From contig JAXLXO010000024.1 of NCBI GenBank assembly GCA_046327915.1, forward strand, positions 1-64,000: a stretch of 64,000 bases of DNA, written 5' to 3'. Origin of the DNA: VGTK01 sp046327915. GTDB lineage: Bacteria > Desulfobacterota > Binatia > UBA12015. This document shows positions 43,126-51,285 of the stretch, piece after piece. The first letter of the stretch is position 1. The number at the start of each line of letters is the position of its first letter. Below the pieces are notes generated by a model. That model did not search any database. It worked only from the letters and a program-made list of their open reading frames with translations, and had not been told where the DNA came from. Made by a program: the position numbers and the translations under genes.

Positions 43126-43208
43126 GGCTGGTTCCTTTTCGTCCATCCGGGCGCGCGTTGCCCGGCGATGATTTTCACCATGACGACGAGTGCGGCGCTC
43201 TGTTCCCG

Positions 43209-43236
43209 TATGCGACGCAATGAGAAGCGAACTTTA
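43209..43236 (-). promoter_or_regulatory. possible sigma-28 (FliA) promoter for the chemoreceptor gene
   Basis: On the minus strand TAAAGTTC (43236-43229) matches the sigma-28 -35 element TAAAGTTT in seven of eight bases, and GTCGCATA (43216-43209) resembles the -10 element GCCGATAA after a 12-base spacer (11 is usual). The gene it serves encodes an MCP, the class of gene FliA normally controls. The local DNA is unusually AT-rich for this window. Confidence 0.4.
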
Positions 43237-43378
43237 GGCTGAACGCATGACATTCGCGGTCGCAGATGCGTGCAATTTTTTGCGTGGCAGGCGCCCTCTG
43301 CGGCAGGTGCTTGCGCAGGCGCGGGCTTCGGGGCCCGCCTTGCCGTCGCCGCCGGTGTGTCCTATCCCCGCGTCGCAC

Positions 43379-44713
43379 ATGAGCCTCGTCCGCCGCATCA
43401 CGCCGCACGTCGTCCAGGCCATCACCAGCCCGCGCACGCGGGCCTTCCGGCAGTGGCTCGCGGAGCAGCGCCGCCGGCTGCGTGGCGAGCCGCACCGGGT
43501 GCTTTATTTCCACCAGGTCGACGATCCGTACGGGCAACTCGCCGCCCAGGTCCTGCCCGCGCTGCTGGCCCGCTACGAGATCGAGCTGGTGCCGCACCTC
43601 GCCGGCCCGCCCGACGACGCCGCCGCGCCGGACCGCGAGCGTCTCGCGGCCTTCGCGCGCCGCGACGCGGCCGACGTGGCGCCCGGCTACGGCCTGGTCT
43701 TTCCCGCCGACGCGCCGGCGCCGTCGCGGGACGCTGTCTCGCTCGCGTCGCGCGCGCTCGCGGCGGCGATCGCACGCGGCTCCTTCGCGGCCGACGCGGC
43801 GACCGTCGGCGCGGCGCTCTGGTCCGGCGACGGCGAGCGGCTGCGCAGGGTCGCCGACGGCATCGGCCTCGCCGACCCGGCGGCCACCGAGGCGCTCGTC
43901 GCCGAGGGCAGCCGGACGCGCGAGGGACTCGGCCACTACCTCGGGGCCATGTTCTTCCACGGCAGCGAGTGGCACTGGGGGGTGGACCGCCTCCACTTCC
44001 TCGAGCGCCGCCTGCGCGAGCTGGGGCTCCGGCGTCCGGGCGCGGACGCCGCGTTCATCGCGCCGCGTCCCGATCCCGCGCGCGATCCAGCGCCCGCGGC
44101 GGGCGGACGCGTCACGCTCGAGTTCTACCCGTCGCTGCGCAGCCCCTACACCGCGATCTCGATGCGCCGCGTGCGCGATCTCGAGCGGCGTCTGCCGGTC
44201 GATCTCGTGCTGCGGCCGGTGCTGCCCATGGTGATGCGCGGGCTGCCGGTGCCGCGCGTCAAGCAGATGTACATCACGCTCGACACCAAGCGCGAGGCGG
44301 AGGACGCGGGCGAGGCCTTCGGCCGCGTCTGCGATCCGGTCGGACGGCCGGTCGAGCGCTGCTTCTCGCTGTGGCCATGGGCGCACGCGCAGGGCAGGGG
44401 CTTCGAGCTGCTGCAGGCGTTCACGCAGGCCGCCTTCGCCGACGGCGTCGACACCGGCACCGACGACGGCCTGCGTCTCGTCGTCGAGCGTGCGGGCCTG
44501 TCGTGGAACGACGCGCTCACGCACCTCGACCGAGAAGGCTGGCGCGACGAGCTCGAGAACAACCGCGAGCAGCTGCTCGCCCTCGGCCTCTGGGGCGTGC
44601 CCAGCTTCCGCGTGATCGGGCCGGCCGGCGAGGGCGACTACGCGACGTGGGGCCAGGACCGCCTGTGGCGCGTCGAGCAGGAGATCCGCCGCCGCGTCGC
44701 CGCGGCGCGCTGA
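43379..44713 (+). CDS. two-domain DsbA-fold protein (2-hydroxychromene-2-carboxylate isomerase-like)
   Basis: A 444-residue protein with two thioredoxin/DsbA-like (GST-kappa) domains. Domain 1 (about residues 40-230) starts VLYFHQVDDPYGQLAAQVL; domain 2 (about 240-440) starts VTLEFYPSLRSPYTAISMRRV and ends LGLWGVPSFRVIG, the cis-Pro loop of this fold. Single-domain homologues isomerise hydroxychromene carboxylates in naphthalene breakdown or act as glutathione-dependent disulfide enzymes. Domain 2 keeps the S-P-Y signature, while domain 1 has D-P-Y, so only the second may be catalytic. No signal peptide is evident at this start; an ATG at 43247 would add 44 residues, but those are Arg/Pro-rich and span a GC-rich hairpin (GCGGGC 43321 / GCCCGC 43333). 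It converges on the SDR gene. Confidence 0.75.
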   Translation: MSLVRRITPHVVQAITSPRTRAFRQWLAEQRRRLRGEPHRVLYFHQVDDPYGQLAAQVLPALLARYEIELVPHLAGPPDDAAAPDRERLAAFARRDAADVAPGYGLVFPADAPAPSRDAVSLASRALAAAIARGSFAADAATVGAALWSGDGERLRRVADGIGLADPAATEALVAEGSRTREGLGHYLGAMFFHGSEWHWGVDRLHFLERRLRELGLRRPGADAAFIAPRPDPARDPAPAAGGRVTLEFYPSLRSPYTAISMRRVRDLERRLPVDLVLRPVLPMVMRGLPVPRVKQMYITLDTKREAEDAGEAFGRVCDPVGRPVERCFSLWPWAHAQGRGFELLQAFTQAAFADGVDTGTDDGLRLVVERAGLSWNDALTHLDREGWRDELENNREQLLALGLWGVPSFRVIGPAGEGDYATWGQDRLWRVEQEIRRRVAAAR

Positions 44714-44722
44714 GCGAGCGCG

Positions 44723-45673
44723 TCAGCGCTGCGGCGCCGGCAGCGGGTAGCGCACCGACGTCAGCTGCTCCGACACCTCCCACAGGCGGGATGCGACCGC
44801 GCGGTCGTGCGAGCGTGCGGTCGAGCTCGTCTTCCGCGGGTGGCCGTAGTTCTCCATGAAGCCGTCGGGACCGATGTAGTCGCCGCCGCGCGCGTCGGGC
44901 GACGTCGCGGCGTAGAGCGTCGGCAGGGCGCCCATCGCGGCGGGCTGCGAGAAGAAGCGGTTGCCGAGGTCCATCAGGCGCGCGGCGATCCGCGAGCCGG
45001 ACATCTGCGGCCCGACCGCCTGCAGATTGGTCGCCGAGTAGCCGGGGTGGCAGGCGACGCTGATCGCGCGAGCGCTGGCCGCATCGAGGCGGCGCTGCAG
45101 CTCGTACGTGAACAGCAGGTTCGCGAGCTTGCTCTGCGCGTACGCCATCCACTTGCGGTAGCTCCTCTCGCCCTGCAGGTCGTCGAAGTCGATGCGGCCG
45201 GGCTTGTGCGCGGTCGAGCTGACGTTCACGACGCGCGCCGCGGGTGCCGCGAGCAGCGGCTCGAGCAGCAGGCCCGTCAAGGCAAAATGCCCGAGGTGGT
45301 TCGTGCCGATCTGCATCTCGAAGCCCTCGGCGGTGGTGCGCCGCGGGATCGCCATCACGCCGGCGTTGTTGCACAGGACGTCGAGCGGGACGCTCTTCGC
45401 GGCGAAGTCGCGCGCGAAGCGGTGCACGGACTCCAGGCTCGCGAGGTCGAGCTGCATCGCCTCGACCGACGCCGACGGATGCAGCGTGCGGATCTGCTCG
45501 AGGGCGTCCGCTGCGCGACCGGTGTCACGGCAGGCGAGGATCACGTGCGCGCCCTTGCGGGCCATCTGGCGCGCGGCCTCGAAGCCGATGCCGCTGTTTC
45601 CTCCGGTGACGACGACGGTCTTGCCGCCGAGGGCGGGGATGTCGTCGGCGGTCCAGGGCTTGTCGTGCGGCAT
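44723..45673 (-). CDS. short-chain dehydrogenase/reductase (retinol dehydrogenase-like)
   Basis: A 316-residue SDR. The cofactor motif is VVVTGGNSGIGFEAARQMA, followed by LILACRD-type Arg (NADP preference likely), LCNNAGVMA, the catalytic Ser in VVNVSSTAH, and YAQSKLANLLF (Tyr/Lys). The length and the A-x-S-K-L-A-N-x-L-F block are typical of retinol dehydrogenase/WW-oxidoreductase-like SDRs found widely in bacteria. Substrate unknown, probably an alcohol or ketone. The gene lies 12 bases downstream of the thioesterase gene on the same strand, making it the last gene of the 49.5-44.7 kb run. Confidence 0.9.
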   Translation of the reverse strand: MPHDKPWTADDIPALGGKTVVVTGGNSGIGFEAARQMARKGAHVILACRDTGRAADALEQIRTLHPSASVEAMQLDLASLESVHRFARDFAAKSVPLDVLCNNAGVMAIPRRTTAEGFEMQIGTNHLGHFALTGLLLEPLLAAPAARVVNVSSTAHKPGRIDFDDLQGERSYRKWMAYAQSKLANLLFTYELQRRLDAASARAISVACHPGYSATNLQAVGPQMSGSRIAARLMDLGNRFFSQPAAMGALPTLYAATSPDARGGDYIGPDGFMENYGHPRKTSSTARSHDRAVASRLWEVSEQLTSVRYPLPAPQR

Positions 45674-45685
45674 GGCGTCCTCCGG

Positions 45686-46105
45686 TCAGCGCTGCGCGGG
45701 GATCGAGTACGTGAGCGTCGCGTGCGCGACCATCTCGGGATCGCCGTCCGAGTACATCGACACGTCGCCGACGGCGAGGCGCTTGCCGAGCTTCAGCAGG
45801 CGCGCGTCGGCGATCACGTCGACCGGTCCCGGGCGGCGCATGAAGTTGATGTTGAGGTTCGTCGTCACCGCGAGCGGCACCTCGCCGATCATCGCGAGGA
45901 TGACGACGTACATCGCGGTGTCGGCGAGCGACATCAGCGCCGGTCCGGAAACGGTTCCGCCCGGACGCAGGTGGTCCTCGTGGAACGGCAGACGCACGCG
46001 CGCGAAGTCGTCGCGCACTTCCTCGACGCGGTAGTCGTTGCGGTCGACCTGCGGAAATTCGCGGTGCAGGAAGGCGTCGAGCTCGGCGGCGGTCATGCGG
46101 GTCAT
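45686..46105 (-). CDS. hotdog-fold thioesterase (PaaI-like)
   Basis: A 139-residue single hotdog domain. LRPGGTVSGPALMSLADTAMYVVILA is the core helix motif (the catalytic Asp appears in LADTAMY), and LNINFMRRPGPVDVIADARLLKLGKRLAVG are the following strands. It should hydrolyse an acyl-CoA. The start codon overlaps the stop codon of the upstream double-hotdog gene (ATGA at 46102-46105), so the two are translationally coupled. An internal ATG at 46096 (MTAAEL) is also possible. Confidence 0.88.
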   Translation of the reverse strand: MTRMTAAELDAFLHREFPQVDRNDYRVEEVRDDFARVRLPFHEDHLRPGGTVSGPALMSLADTAMYVVILAMIGEVPLAVTTNLNINFMRRPGPVDVIADARLLKLGKRLAVGDVSMYSDGDPEMVAHATLTYSIPAQR

Positions 46106-46995
46106 CGCGTCCTCGGCGGCTTGACGATGCGGTAGGTCACGCTGCCGGACGCGATGGCGCGCCCGCTGCTGCGTCCCGCGACGGTGAGCGAGTTCACGTA
46201 GACGCCCTCGCCGTGCCACGTGGTCACGGCTTCCGCGGCGACGTTCTCGCCGCGCGTGCCGACGTCGAAGCAGAGGTGCATGCCGATCGTCGCGGCCCGC
46301 CCCTCGGGATCGAAGCCGTCCACCGACCACGACGCGGCACCGCCCGCGCAGTCGACCAGCGCCGCGATCGCGCCCTCGTGAACCGTGCCGTCGTGGTCGC
46401 GGGTCTGGTCGTGCAGCGGCAGCAGCGCCATTGCGTGGCCGCGTCCGAGCGGTGCGGACGCGACGCCGAGGCGCATCGTGAACGGCGAGCCGACGTTGCG
46501 GCGCACGAACGCGTCGTCGGCGACGGCGGTGAGCGGCCGGTTCGCGCCCGTGTCGCCCGCGGACCGCTCGCGTATCGGACGCGGACCGTCCTCCGCGCCG
46601 GCGCGTCGCGCGACCATGCCGCGTGCGATGGTACGCGCGCCGGTCACGACCGCGACCTCGACGAAGGTGATGTCGCGTCCGCGCCGCACGACGGTCGCCT
46701 CCGCCGCGACCGCCTCGCGGATCGCCGGAGCGAGGAAGTGCACGTTGAAGTCGATGGTGCTCGCACCCGCGCGACGCGCGGGCGAGAGCCCGCTGTCCGC
46801 GACCGCCGCGGCCGCGACGTCGATCACCGCCGCGACCACGCCGCCGTGCAGCGTGCCGTTCCGGTTGCCGTTGCCGTCCTGGTACGGCAGCTCGAGCAGC
46901 GCGCGGTCCGCGCCGGCGAGCGTGATGCGCGCGCCGAGCATGTCGAGGAACGGCACGTCGGCGGCGGGCGGCGCCGGATGGGCGGCGGACGGCAT
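46102..46995 (-). CDS. double-hotdog acyl-CoA thioesterase-like protein
   Basis: A 297-residue protein with two hotdog domains. Domain 1 (about residues 13-140) carries NGTLHGGVVAAVIDVAAAAVA, domain 2 (about 160-297) carries DGTVHEGAIAALVDCAGGAA, both forms of the PaaI catalytic helix; the second has the usual acidic position. TIDFNVHFLAPAI and GMHLCFDVGTRGENV are equivalent strands. Likely a thioesterase for aromatic or fatty acyl-CoAs. It begins ten bases after the MFS/spermidine-synthase-like gene and overlaps the next thioesterase by ATGA, so all three form one transcription unit. Confidence 0.88.
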   Translation of the reverse strand: MPSAAHPAPPAADVPFLDMLGARITLAGADRALLELPYQDGNGNRNGTLHGGVVAAVIDVAAAAVADSGLSPARRAGASTIDFNVHFLAPAIREAVAAEATVVRRGRDITFVEVAVVTGARTIARGMVARRAGAEDGPRPIRERSAGDTGANRPLTAVADDAFVRRNVGSPFTMRLGVASAPLGRGHAMALLPLHDQTRDHDGTVHEGAIAALVDCAGGAASWSVDGFDPEGRAATIGMHLCFDVGTRGENVAAEAVTTWHGEGVYVNSLTVAGRSSGRAIASGSVTYRIVKPPRTR

Positions 46996-47005
46996 GTCCT
47001 GCCGC

Positions 47006-49531
47006 TCAGGCGCCGGCGCCCGATGCGGCGGGGGCGGGTGCCGGGCTCGCGCTCGCGTCGGCGGGAGCCGTCGTCACGGGCTTCTTCGCCGCCGCCTCGG
47101 CCTGCGCGGCCATGCGCTCGCGCACCTGATCCTGCGTGAAGCCCGCGCCCTCGACGTTCGCGAGGTGCGGCAGCACCGGCTTCTTGTGCGCGTTCATCTG
47201 CTGGATCTTCCGGAAGAACGTCTTGACGGCGAGGTTCTGCTCCATCTGGTCCGCCATCCAGCTGTCGGTGTTCGCGTTGGCAAAGCCGTATGACGAGTCG
47301 AGCGAGCGCGGCACGGTGAAGTCGAGGCGCGTCCGGTCGTCGGTGACGATCGGGCCGTCGCCGTACCAGGCCTTCACGTCGTCGCCGGCGAAGACGAAGT
47401 GCGACAGGAACGCGAACGGGTCGTTGACGCCGATCGACTCCATGTCGCTGCGGATCTTCGGGTCGGTGAACTTCTTCACCAGGCGCTCGAGGTCCGGATC
47501 GTGCGGCGTCATGCTGCCGTTGATCACCCACGAGTAGTAGAGCGGCCCGTGCCACACGCTGACGTACGGGAAGACGCCGTTGAGCGTGCGCACGAGGTGC
47601 TTCAGGTCCTCCTCCGGCGTCATGACGACGTTGACCCAGATGGAGAAGATGCCGCCCGGTGCGAGGTGGTCGCGCGCCAGCTCGTAGAACTCCTTCGTGT
47701 AGAGGTTCACGACGCCGGCGGTGTGCAGCTCGGGCGGATCGAGGCGGATGATGTCGTACTTGTCGCGCGACAGCAGCAGGAAGTTGCGGCCGTCGGCGAT
47801 CGTCATGTGGATGCGCCGGTCGGACAGCACGTCGCGGTTGGTGCTCGCGAAGAACGGTGCGGCGTCGACGACGCCCGGGCTCAGCTCGACCGAGTCGATG
47901 CGCTCGACCGGATGCATCGAGACCGACGACAGCGAGTTGCCGACGCCGAAGCAGATGTTCAGCACGCGCAGCGGACGCTCGTGCAGCAGCATCGGAATCT
48001 CGGCGTAGAAGCGGTCTTCCTTGACGGTGCCCGTTCCCGCGGTGCCGCGGCCGTCGCCGTAGCGGATCATGCGGCCGCGCTTCGCGTCGTCGGTCACCAT
48101 GATCGTGTCGGTGACTTCCTCGCGGTAGAACGGCAGCGGCCCGAAGCGGCGCACGAACGACTTCTGGAACATCTGCTGCGGCAGCAGCGCCGCGGTGACG
48201 ACCGCGAGCGCGGCGACCGCGCCGACCGCGATCACACGTCCGCGCCCCTCGGTCGCACGCCACACCAGAACCAGGCCGACCAGCGCGTTCAGCGCCGCCA
48301 GCGCGAGGAACGTCCCCTGCATGCCGAGCACCGGCAGCACGAGGAAGCCGATCACCACCGAGCCGAAGATCGAGCCGGCGGTGTTCGCGGTGTAGGCGGT
48401 CGCGATGCGCTCGCCGACGCCGTCGAGGTGCTCGACCACGACGCGCGCGACGAACGGGAAGGTCATGCCGAAGAGGAAGGTCGTCGCGAGCAGCACCGAC
48501 GAGGCCTGCACGAAGATCAGCGCGACCACCTGTCCCCACGAGCCGAGGCCGCCGAGCGCCGCGACGGCGAGCGGCGACACGCGATCCATGTTGGCGTAGA
48601 TCAGGAGTGCTGCGACCACCGAGCCCGCGATCGCGAGCTCGACCACCGCGAGCCCGAGCAGCGGGCGGCGCAGCTTGTCGACGATCGGCGCCGCGACCGC
48701 GCTGCCGACGGCGATGCCGAGCAGGAACGTCGCGAGGATCGCGCTGTAGGCGTAGGTCGAGTTGTGCGTGAACTGCTCGAGCGCGCGCGTCCACAGGACC
48801 TGGTAGCCGAGCGCCGTGAAGCCGGAGACCGCGATCGCGACGTACGCGATGCGGACGTTGGTCGAGGCCGCGCGATGGCGCGCCTCCGCGGCGTCGGTGG
48901 TGGTGACGAGGTTCCGTCCGAGGAGCACGGCGGAGATGCCGACCAGCAGGCTCACCGTCGCGGCGAAGCCGTTGGTGAGCGAGAGCCCGAGGTTCGGGAT
49001 CAGGATGAAGCCCGCCGCGACGCAGCCCGCGACGGCGCCCAGCGTGTTCACCGCGTACAGCGCGCCGGCGCCGCGTCCGACCGCGGCGGCGCTCTGGATC
49101 ACGGCGCGGCTCAGCAGCGGCAGCGTGGTGCCCATGAGCGTGCTCGGCACGAGAAGGACGGCGAAGGCCAGCAGGAAGCGCGCGACCGCGAAGCCGAACG
49201 TGCCGCCGCCGAGTGCCGCGTGCAGCGACGCGTAGACCGGGCCGAGGTGGAAGAGCAGGGTGGGCGTGATCAGAGCGACGGCCGCGAGCGCCATCTCGAT
49301 GCAGCCGTAGGCGAGCATCGGGCGCTGCACGCGGTGTGCGACGCGTCCGGCGATCGCCGCGCCGAGCGCGAGACCGGCCATGAACGCGCACAGGACGGTG
49401 GTCACCGCGTACACGGTGACCGACATGGTGAGGCTCAGCAGCCTCATCCACACGATCTCGTAGATCAGCCCCGACGCGCCCGAGGCGAAGAAGAGGCCCA
49501 GGAGCGCGACCCAGGATGCCGAGCGGAACAT
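47006..49531 (-). CDS. fused MFS-like membrane / spermidine-synthase-like protein
   Basis: An 841-residue protein. Residues 1-430 contain about 12-14 membrane helices beginning ALLGLFFASGASGLIYEIVW, the signature of 'fused MFS/spermidine synthase' membrane proteins. Residues about 480-740 are a class I methyltransferase/SpeE-like fold (LNICFGVGNSLSSV, IDSVELSPGVVDAA, IADGRNFLLL, YDIIRLDPPELHTAG). The acidic residues that bind the amine in true spermidine synthases (a D-x-x-D/DSTDP motif after YD-x-I) are replaced by LDPPELH. Polyamine synthesis is therefore doubtful. The last 70 residues are Ala/Pro-rich. It heads an operon with two thioesterases and an SDR. Substrate and direction of transport, if any, are unknown. 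Confidence 0.85.
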   Translation of the reverse strand: MFRSASWVALLGLFFASGASGLIYEIVWMRLLSLTMSVTVYAVTTVLCAFMAGLALGAAIAGRVAHRVQRPMLAYGCIEMALAAVALITPTLLFHLGPVYASLHAALGGGTFGFAVARFLLAFAVLLVPSTLMGTTLPLLSRAVIQSAAAVGRGAGALYAVNTLGAVAGCVAAGFILIPNLGLSLTNGFAATVSLLVGISAVLLGRNLVTTTDAAEARHRAASTNVRIAYVAIAVSGFTALGYQVLWTRALEQFTHNSTYAYSAILATFLLGIAVGSAVAAPIVDKLRRPLLGLAVVELAIAGSVVAALLIYANMDRVSPLAVAALGGLGSWGQVVALIFVQASSVLLATTFLFGMTFPFVARVVVEHLDGVGERIATAYTANTAGSIFGSVVIGFLVLPVLGMQGTFLALAALNALVGLVLVWRATEGRGRVIAVGAVAALAVVTAALLPQQMFQKSFVRRFGPLPFYREEVTDTIMVTDDAKRGRMIRYGDGRGTAGTGTVKEDRFYAEIPMLLHERPLRVLNICFGVGNSLSSVSMHPVERIDSVELSPGVVDAAPFFASTNRDVLSDRRIHMTIADGRNFLLLSRDKYDIIRLDPPELHTAGVVNLYTKEFYELARDHLAPGGIFSIWVNVVMTPEEDLKHLVRTLNGVFPYVSVWHGPLYYSWVINGSMTPHDPDLERLVKKFTDPKIRSDMESIGVNDPFAFLSHFVFAGDDVKAWYGDGPIVTDDRTRLDFTVPRSLDSSYGFANANTDSWMADQMEQNLAVKTFFRKIQQMNAHKKPVLPHLANVEGAGFTQDQVRERMAAQAEAAAKKPVTTAPADASASPAPAPAASGAGA

Positions 49532-49578
49532 CCGGGTGAGCTTACGTGCGTGAGAGCGGACGGTCTAGTCGCAAGCCG

Positions 49579-51096
49579 TCAAGCCGCCTGTGCCGGCGGA
49601 CTCTCCGCCGACTCCCCGATCCCCTGCGCCGGACGGCGTCCGGTGAGGGACTTCCACGCCATGCGCAGCGTCACCTTGATGCCCTCGACGCCGAGATACG
49701 GGAACGTCAGCGGGATCAGGATGATGTAGAGCATCAGCGCGAGGCGCTTCATGCGGCGCTGGATGATCCAGCGGATCGCCGGCTTCATGAACTCCGGCGA
49801 CTTCGCGTAGACCGGCGTGATCTTCGCGAGCGTCTCGGCGAGCTCCTTGTGCGGGTGCCGCAGGATCGACTCGTGGTGGTAGCCCGAGATGCCCTGACGG
49901 ACCTTCTCCTCGCCCTCGGCGTCGAGGTACCCGAGCTCGACCGCGTGGTGGTACAGCTTGGTCTTCGGGAACGGGTAGAAGACGTACGCCGAGCTCTGCG
50001 TCGGCTTGATCTCGTCGATCATGCGCAGCGTCTTGAACATCTGCTCCGGCGTCTCGCCGGGGTTGCCGTAGATGCACGATGCCTGCAGGCCGATGCCGTG
50101 CTCCTTGATCAGGTGCGCGGCGTTCTTGATGAGGTCGTCCGTCATCGGACGCTCCATCATGTGACGGCGGATGTCGGCGTCACCCGAGTCGACGCCCATG
50201 AAGATCGTGTGGCAGTTGGCGGCCTTCATGGCGCGCAGCAGCTGCGGGCGGATCGTCGTCGGGTAGCCGAAGCAGTACCAGGGCAGGTTCACTTCCTTGC
50301 GGTAGAACTCGCAGAACTCCTCGACCCACTTCGGGTTGGTCGTGAAGTTGTCGTCGTGAACCGAGACGTACTTCGGGTCGTACTTCCTGAGGTTGACCTT
50401 GAACTCCTCCATCACGTTCTCGATGGAGCGCTTGCGCAGGAAGTCGCCTTTTCCTTTGAAGATCTCGCGCTGGTAGTGGATGTTGCAGAAGGTGCACTTG
50501 AACGGGCAGCCACGGCCCGTGAAGATCTCGAGGTTGTCCTTGAAGCAGCCGTAGTCGTGCCACAGCTGCTTCTCCGGGAACGGGAACTTGTCGAGGTCGT
50601 TCTCGAGCTCGCCCATCGGGTTGCGATGGATGATGCCGTCCTTCTTCACCCACATGGTGGGGACGGTCGTGTAGTCCTCGCCCGCCTCCATGCGACGGAC
50701 CAGCTCGAGCATCGCGAGCTCGCCCTCGCCGATGCAGGCGATGTCGATGTTCGGGTTCGACAGGACGTAGTCCGGGATCGCCTGCGGATGGTGCCCGCCC
50801 ATGACGATGGGCACCTCGGGGAGGCGCTTCTTGAGCATCTCCGCCATCTTGGTCGCGAACGGGTAGAGGTTGGTCAGGCACCCCATCGCGATGACGTCGG
50901 GCTTGAACCCCACGGCACGCTGCAGCAGCTCCTCGTGGCGATTCATCCATGCGAGGTGGGGGAACTTGACGAACAGGTTGTCGTCGAGGCCCGGGTCGAA
51001 GATCAGGTCGACCTGGTGACCGTGCGCCTTCAGCATCGACATCACGTAGCCGACGCCGAGGTTCTCGATTCCCCGGTAATAGAAGAGAACTCGCAT
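49579..51096 (-). CDS. B12-binding radical SAM enzyme (HpnJ/BchE-like)
   Basis: A 505-residue radical SAM protein. Residues 1-130 form a cobalamin-binding Rossmann domain (MSMLKAHGHQVDLI, IVMGGHHPQAIPDYVL, IACIGEGE). The [4Fe-4S] motif is CPFKCTFC (Cys197, 201, 204), and YVSVHDDNFTTNPKWVEEFC and FMGVDSGDADIRRHMMERP follow as in the HpnJ/BchE/elongator-like group. The C-terminal 60 residues include a hydrophobic segment (LALMLYIILIPLTFPYL) suggesting membrane association. It could methylate, cyclise or otherwise alter a lipid or pigment headgroup; hopanoid ring formation is one known role of the group, but no hopanoid genes are nearby. It is divergent from a GT-C-like gene with 189 bases between starts. 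Confidence 0.88.
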   Translation of the reverse strand: MRVLFYYRGIENLGVGYVMSMLKAHGHQVDLIFDPGLDDNLFVKFPHLAWMNRHEELLQRAVGFKPDVIAMGCLTNLYPFATKMAEMLKKRLPEVPIVMGGHHPQAIPDYVLSNPNIDIACIGEGELAMLELVRRMEAGEDYTTVPTMWVKKDGIIHRNPMGELENDLDKFPFPEKQLWHDYGCFKDNLEIFTGRGCPFKCTFCNIHYQREIFKGKGDFLRKRSIENVMEEFKVNLRKYDPKYVSVHDDNFTTNPKWVEEFCEFYRKEVNLPWYCFGYPTTIRPQLLRAMKAANCHTIFMGVDSGDADIRRHMMERPMTDDLIKNAAHLIKEHGIGLQASCIYGNPGETPEQMFKTLRMIDEIKPTQSSAYVFYPFPKTKLYHHAVELGYLDAEGEEKVRQGISGYHHESILRHPHKELAETLAKITPVYAKSPEFMKPAIRWIIQRRMKRLALMLYIILIPLTFPYLGVEGIKVTLRMAWKSLTGRRPAQGIGESAESPPAQAA

Positions 51097-51146
51097 ATTC
51101 CTACCTAAGGGGTCTGAAATCGATTCCGGAGTCAACCCATTTCGCC

Positions 51147-51189
51147 GGGCACGTCGTGCCCCGCAAGGGGGAGGCCCACATGGTGGGCC
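51147..51189 (+). promoter_or_regulatory. two adjacent perfect hairpins in the leader of the GT-C-like gene
   Basis: GGGCAC-GTC-GTGCCC (51147-51161) and GGCCCAC-ATG-GTGGGCC (51173-51189) are perfect inverted repeats with 3-base centres, 11 bases apart, in the divergent region between the radical SAM and GT-C-like genes. They may be operators or an RNA leader structure; the ATG in the second loop has no ribosome-binding site I can see. Confidence 0.35.
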
Positions 51190-51285
51190 GTGCGCACGCG
51201 CCAGGGAAGCGGAATTCGTCGCTGCCACCCCGGCCGGGGGACGGCATTTCGTCGTGGCCGCCCCGCGATGGTAGGAGCGTCCGCC

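Noticed and set aside
49579..51096. Radical SAM gene taken as evidence of a hopanoid cluster
   Set aside because: No squalene-hopene cyclase, hpnC/D/E or other hopanoid genes are in the window; the enzyme group has other roles.
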